23,912 nucleotides of DNA from an uncultured Flavobacteriales bacterium (lineage in GTDB: Bacteria; Bacteroidota; Bacteroidia; Flavobacteriales_D; Crocinitomicaceae): contig CALJKJ010000020.1 of assembly GCA_937973685.1 (NCBI GenBank), positions 1 to 23,912 of the forward strand, in the 5' to 3' direction. The stretch's first letter is position 1; each line of letters starts with the position of its first letter. Shown in pieces: positions 22,901 to 23,912 of the stretch. The translations under genes and the position numbers were made by a program. The notes beneath the pieces were generated by a model that was given only the letters and a program-made list of their open reading frames with translations, did not search any database and was not told the origin of the DNA.

Positions 22901-22945
22901 CCGAAGCGTGGGGATGGAAGATTGAAACCGAAGCGAGGGGATGGA
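22901..22945. repeat. Two copies of an 18-bp repeat, period 27 bp
   Basis: CCGAAGCGTGGGGATGGA (22901-22918) and CCGAAGCGAGGGGATGGA (22928-22945) differ by one base. They are separated by a GATTGAAA-containing spacer and are clearly more GC-rich than the surroundings. They directly follow array 3. Confidence 0.9.
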
Positions 22946-23247
22946 GATGCTAAATCACATTAAATAGTTATGAATTTCTTGTATCTCATACTCTAAATAG
23001 GCTTAACACTCGGGGGATATTCGGTTGAAAAACGGCTTTGTTTTTTTCCATAAATCTATTGTCTAACTACTTATCCCAATAAATAACTACAAATTTTATT
23101 TCCCCTATTGTTTTCAAGACAAAAAGCTAAGATGTTTGCATTGTCTAAGTATTTCTGTGTACACTTTTTCAATTGGATGAACTACTTAAACAGGTGCATT
23201 GGCCGACCTATTAATGGGCTAAAAAACACTTTAAACTTTAAAAAGCT
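22946..23247. other. AT-rich intergenic stretch upstream of the MARQSG gene
   Basis: About 300 bp without a plausible coding frame. The only signal I see is a weak promoter candidate: TTTG (23135-23138), a 21-nt spacer, and TACACTTT (23160-23167), a poor match to TAnnTTTG. AAAAAC and GTTTTT around 23026-23044 could form a short weak hairpin followed by T's. Confidence 0.3.
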
Positions 23248-23766
23248 ATGGCAAGACAATCCGGCTTAATTAAATTGAAAGGGACGTTGGATAACGTCAA
23301 TTTCTACAAGACCAAGGATGGGAACTTGGCGCGGATGAAAACGTCCGTTGATGCAAAACGCATTGCAACCGATCCAGCATTTGAACGGACGCGTGAAAAT
23401 GGGAAGGAATTTGGAAGCTCTGCTGGTTCTGGGAAACTGTTGCGTGATGCTGTGCGACCGCTCGCAATGAATGCTTCGGATAGCAGAGTGGTTGCGCGAT
23501 TAACAAAAACCATGTCCCAAATTAAAAATTTAGATGCAATCAATAGTCGTGGTAACCGCGTTGTTGCTGAAGGGATTCAAACTCCTGCAGGTCTCAATAC
23601 ATTAAAAGGTTTTGACTTTAACAATCAAGCACTTTTGAGTTCTTTGTTTTTTAATTCTTATTCTGTTAACACTGTTTCAGGGGAAATAGTTGTTACCGAT
23701 TTGATTCCAACTAACCGTATTGTTGGTGGTTCTTTCTCTCTTGGCTGCGTTCCTGCATACGGCTAA
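23248..23766 (+). CDS. MARQSG-type Bacteroidota protein of unknown function, probably 3'-truncated
   Basis: A 172-residue protein. The start MARQSGLIKLKGTLDNVNFY with RIATDPAFERTRENGKEFG (about 38-56) is the signature of a family of uncharacterised Bacteroidota proteins that I remember as longer, with a beta-rich second half. The N-terminal two-thirds is basic and has no signal peptide or membrane helix. After LIPTNRIVGGSFSL the protein ends abruptly in GCVPAYG, and the stop codon lies in the higher-GC palindromic element. The missing C-terminal part suggests that the element cut the gene or replaced its end. I know no function. Confidence 0.65.
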   Translation: MARQSGLIKLKGTLDNVNFYKTKDGNLARMKTSVDAKRIATDPAFERTRENGKEFGSSAGSGKLLRDAVRPLAMNASDSRVVARLTKTMSQIKNLDAINSRGNRVVAEGIQTPAGLNTLKGFDFNNQALLSSLFFNSYSVNTVSGEIVVTDLIPTNRIVGGSFSLGCVPAYG

Positions 23767-23857
23767 TAGTACTGCGCTTTGCACAACAGTGTCACACGTG
23801 CGCTTCTCCAAGCCGCACAGTTCCACTTGGTTGTGCAAATGCTTGTAGCTAACCGCC
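23761..23857. repeat. Imperfect palindrome of about 97 bp, attC-like or cassette-border element
   Basis: TTTGCACAA (23778-23786) pairs perfectly with TTGTGCAAA (23831-23839). Outside it, GGC..TAG.TAC (23761-23772) pairs with GTAGCTA..GCC (23845-23857) with small bulges. Inside, GTGCGCTT pairs with AAGCCGCAC around the loop CTCC (about 23798-23817). By hand count 65 of the 120 bases 23761-23880 are G or C, far above the neighbourhood. Such a bulged hairpin is reminiscent of integron attC sites, but the exact core motifs (GTTRRRY) are not clear. Confidence 0.55.
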
Positions 23858-23912
23858 TGCTGCAGCGCAGGGAGCTTGAAGTGCTTTATGTAGTTACGCA
23901 ATAACAATTGTT

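Noticed and set aside
23677..23907. Minus-strand frame of 76 residues across the end of the MARQSG gene
   Set aside because: It runs antisense through the gene and the palindrome, and no domain is recognisable. A cassette-borne peptide cannot be excluded, but I cannot support it.

Overview
The window looks like chromosomal DNA of an AT-rich Bacteroidota, most likely a member of the Flavobacteriales. The evidence is a C-terminal type IX secretion (T9SS) sorting domain, a PorE-like TPR/beta-propeller/OmpA protein, a cbb3 oxidase operon in Bacteroidota arrangement, promoter boxes close to TTTG-N19-TAnnTTTG, surface proteins with VGIGT repeats, a four-helix-bundle (S23) gene beside GATTNNAA arrays, and weak Shine-Dalgarno sequences. 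A Crocinitomicaceae/Fluviicola-like source is only a guess.

Region 1 (1-4593, +) is the 3' part of a cbb3 cytochrome oxidase cluster: the end of ccoO, then ccoQ, an unusual ccoP with haem-c domains at both ends, an intrinsic terminator, then the assembly genes ccoG, ccoH and a SafE/UreH-like membrane protein. Region 2 (4630-9392, +) has a lipoprotein, an FkbM-like methyltransferase, a class I O-methyltransferase, a PorE-like OmpA protein, and a pair of a small DUF2892 membrane protein and a rhodanese lipoprotein.

Region 3 (9397-12219, -) is a tight rimB-rimK-M14 deacylase-SpoU methyltransferase operon, probably for glutamate tagging of ribosomal protein S6 or a related target. Divergent from it is rplS (L19), with a recognisable promoter and terminator. 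Region 4 (13113-17367, -) is a three-gene operon of exported surface proteins: a T9SS cargo, a tail-fibre-like VGIGT repeat protein and an arabinofuranosidase-B-like domain protein. It ends at a strong terminator. Its upstream region has palindromes and is shared with a divergent lipoprotein gene and a LuxR-type regulator whose receiver domain has lost its phospho-acceptor Asp.

Region 5 (18667-21211, -) is an arsenic resistance operon, arsR-DUF6428-arsC-acr3, with a promoter and palindromic operator candidate. Region 6 (21254-22945) is accessory DNA: three same-orientation arrays of 7-8 bp GATTNNAA units bracket a DUF2490 outer-membrane gene and a four-helix-bundle gene, and the stop codons of both genes lie in array sequence. 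Region 7 (22946-23912) holds a 'MARQSG' family gene that ends in a higher-GC imperfect palindrome of about 97 bp. This looks like a recombination-site or cassette boundary running off the window.
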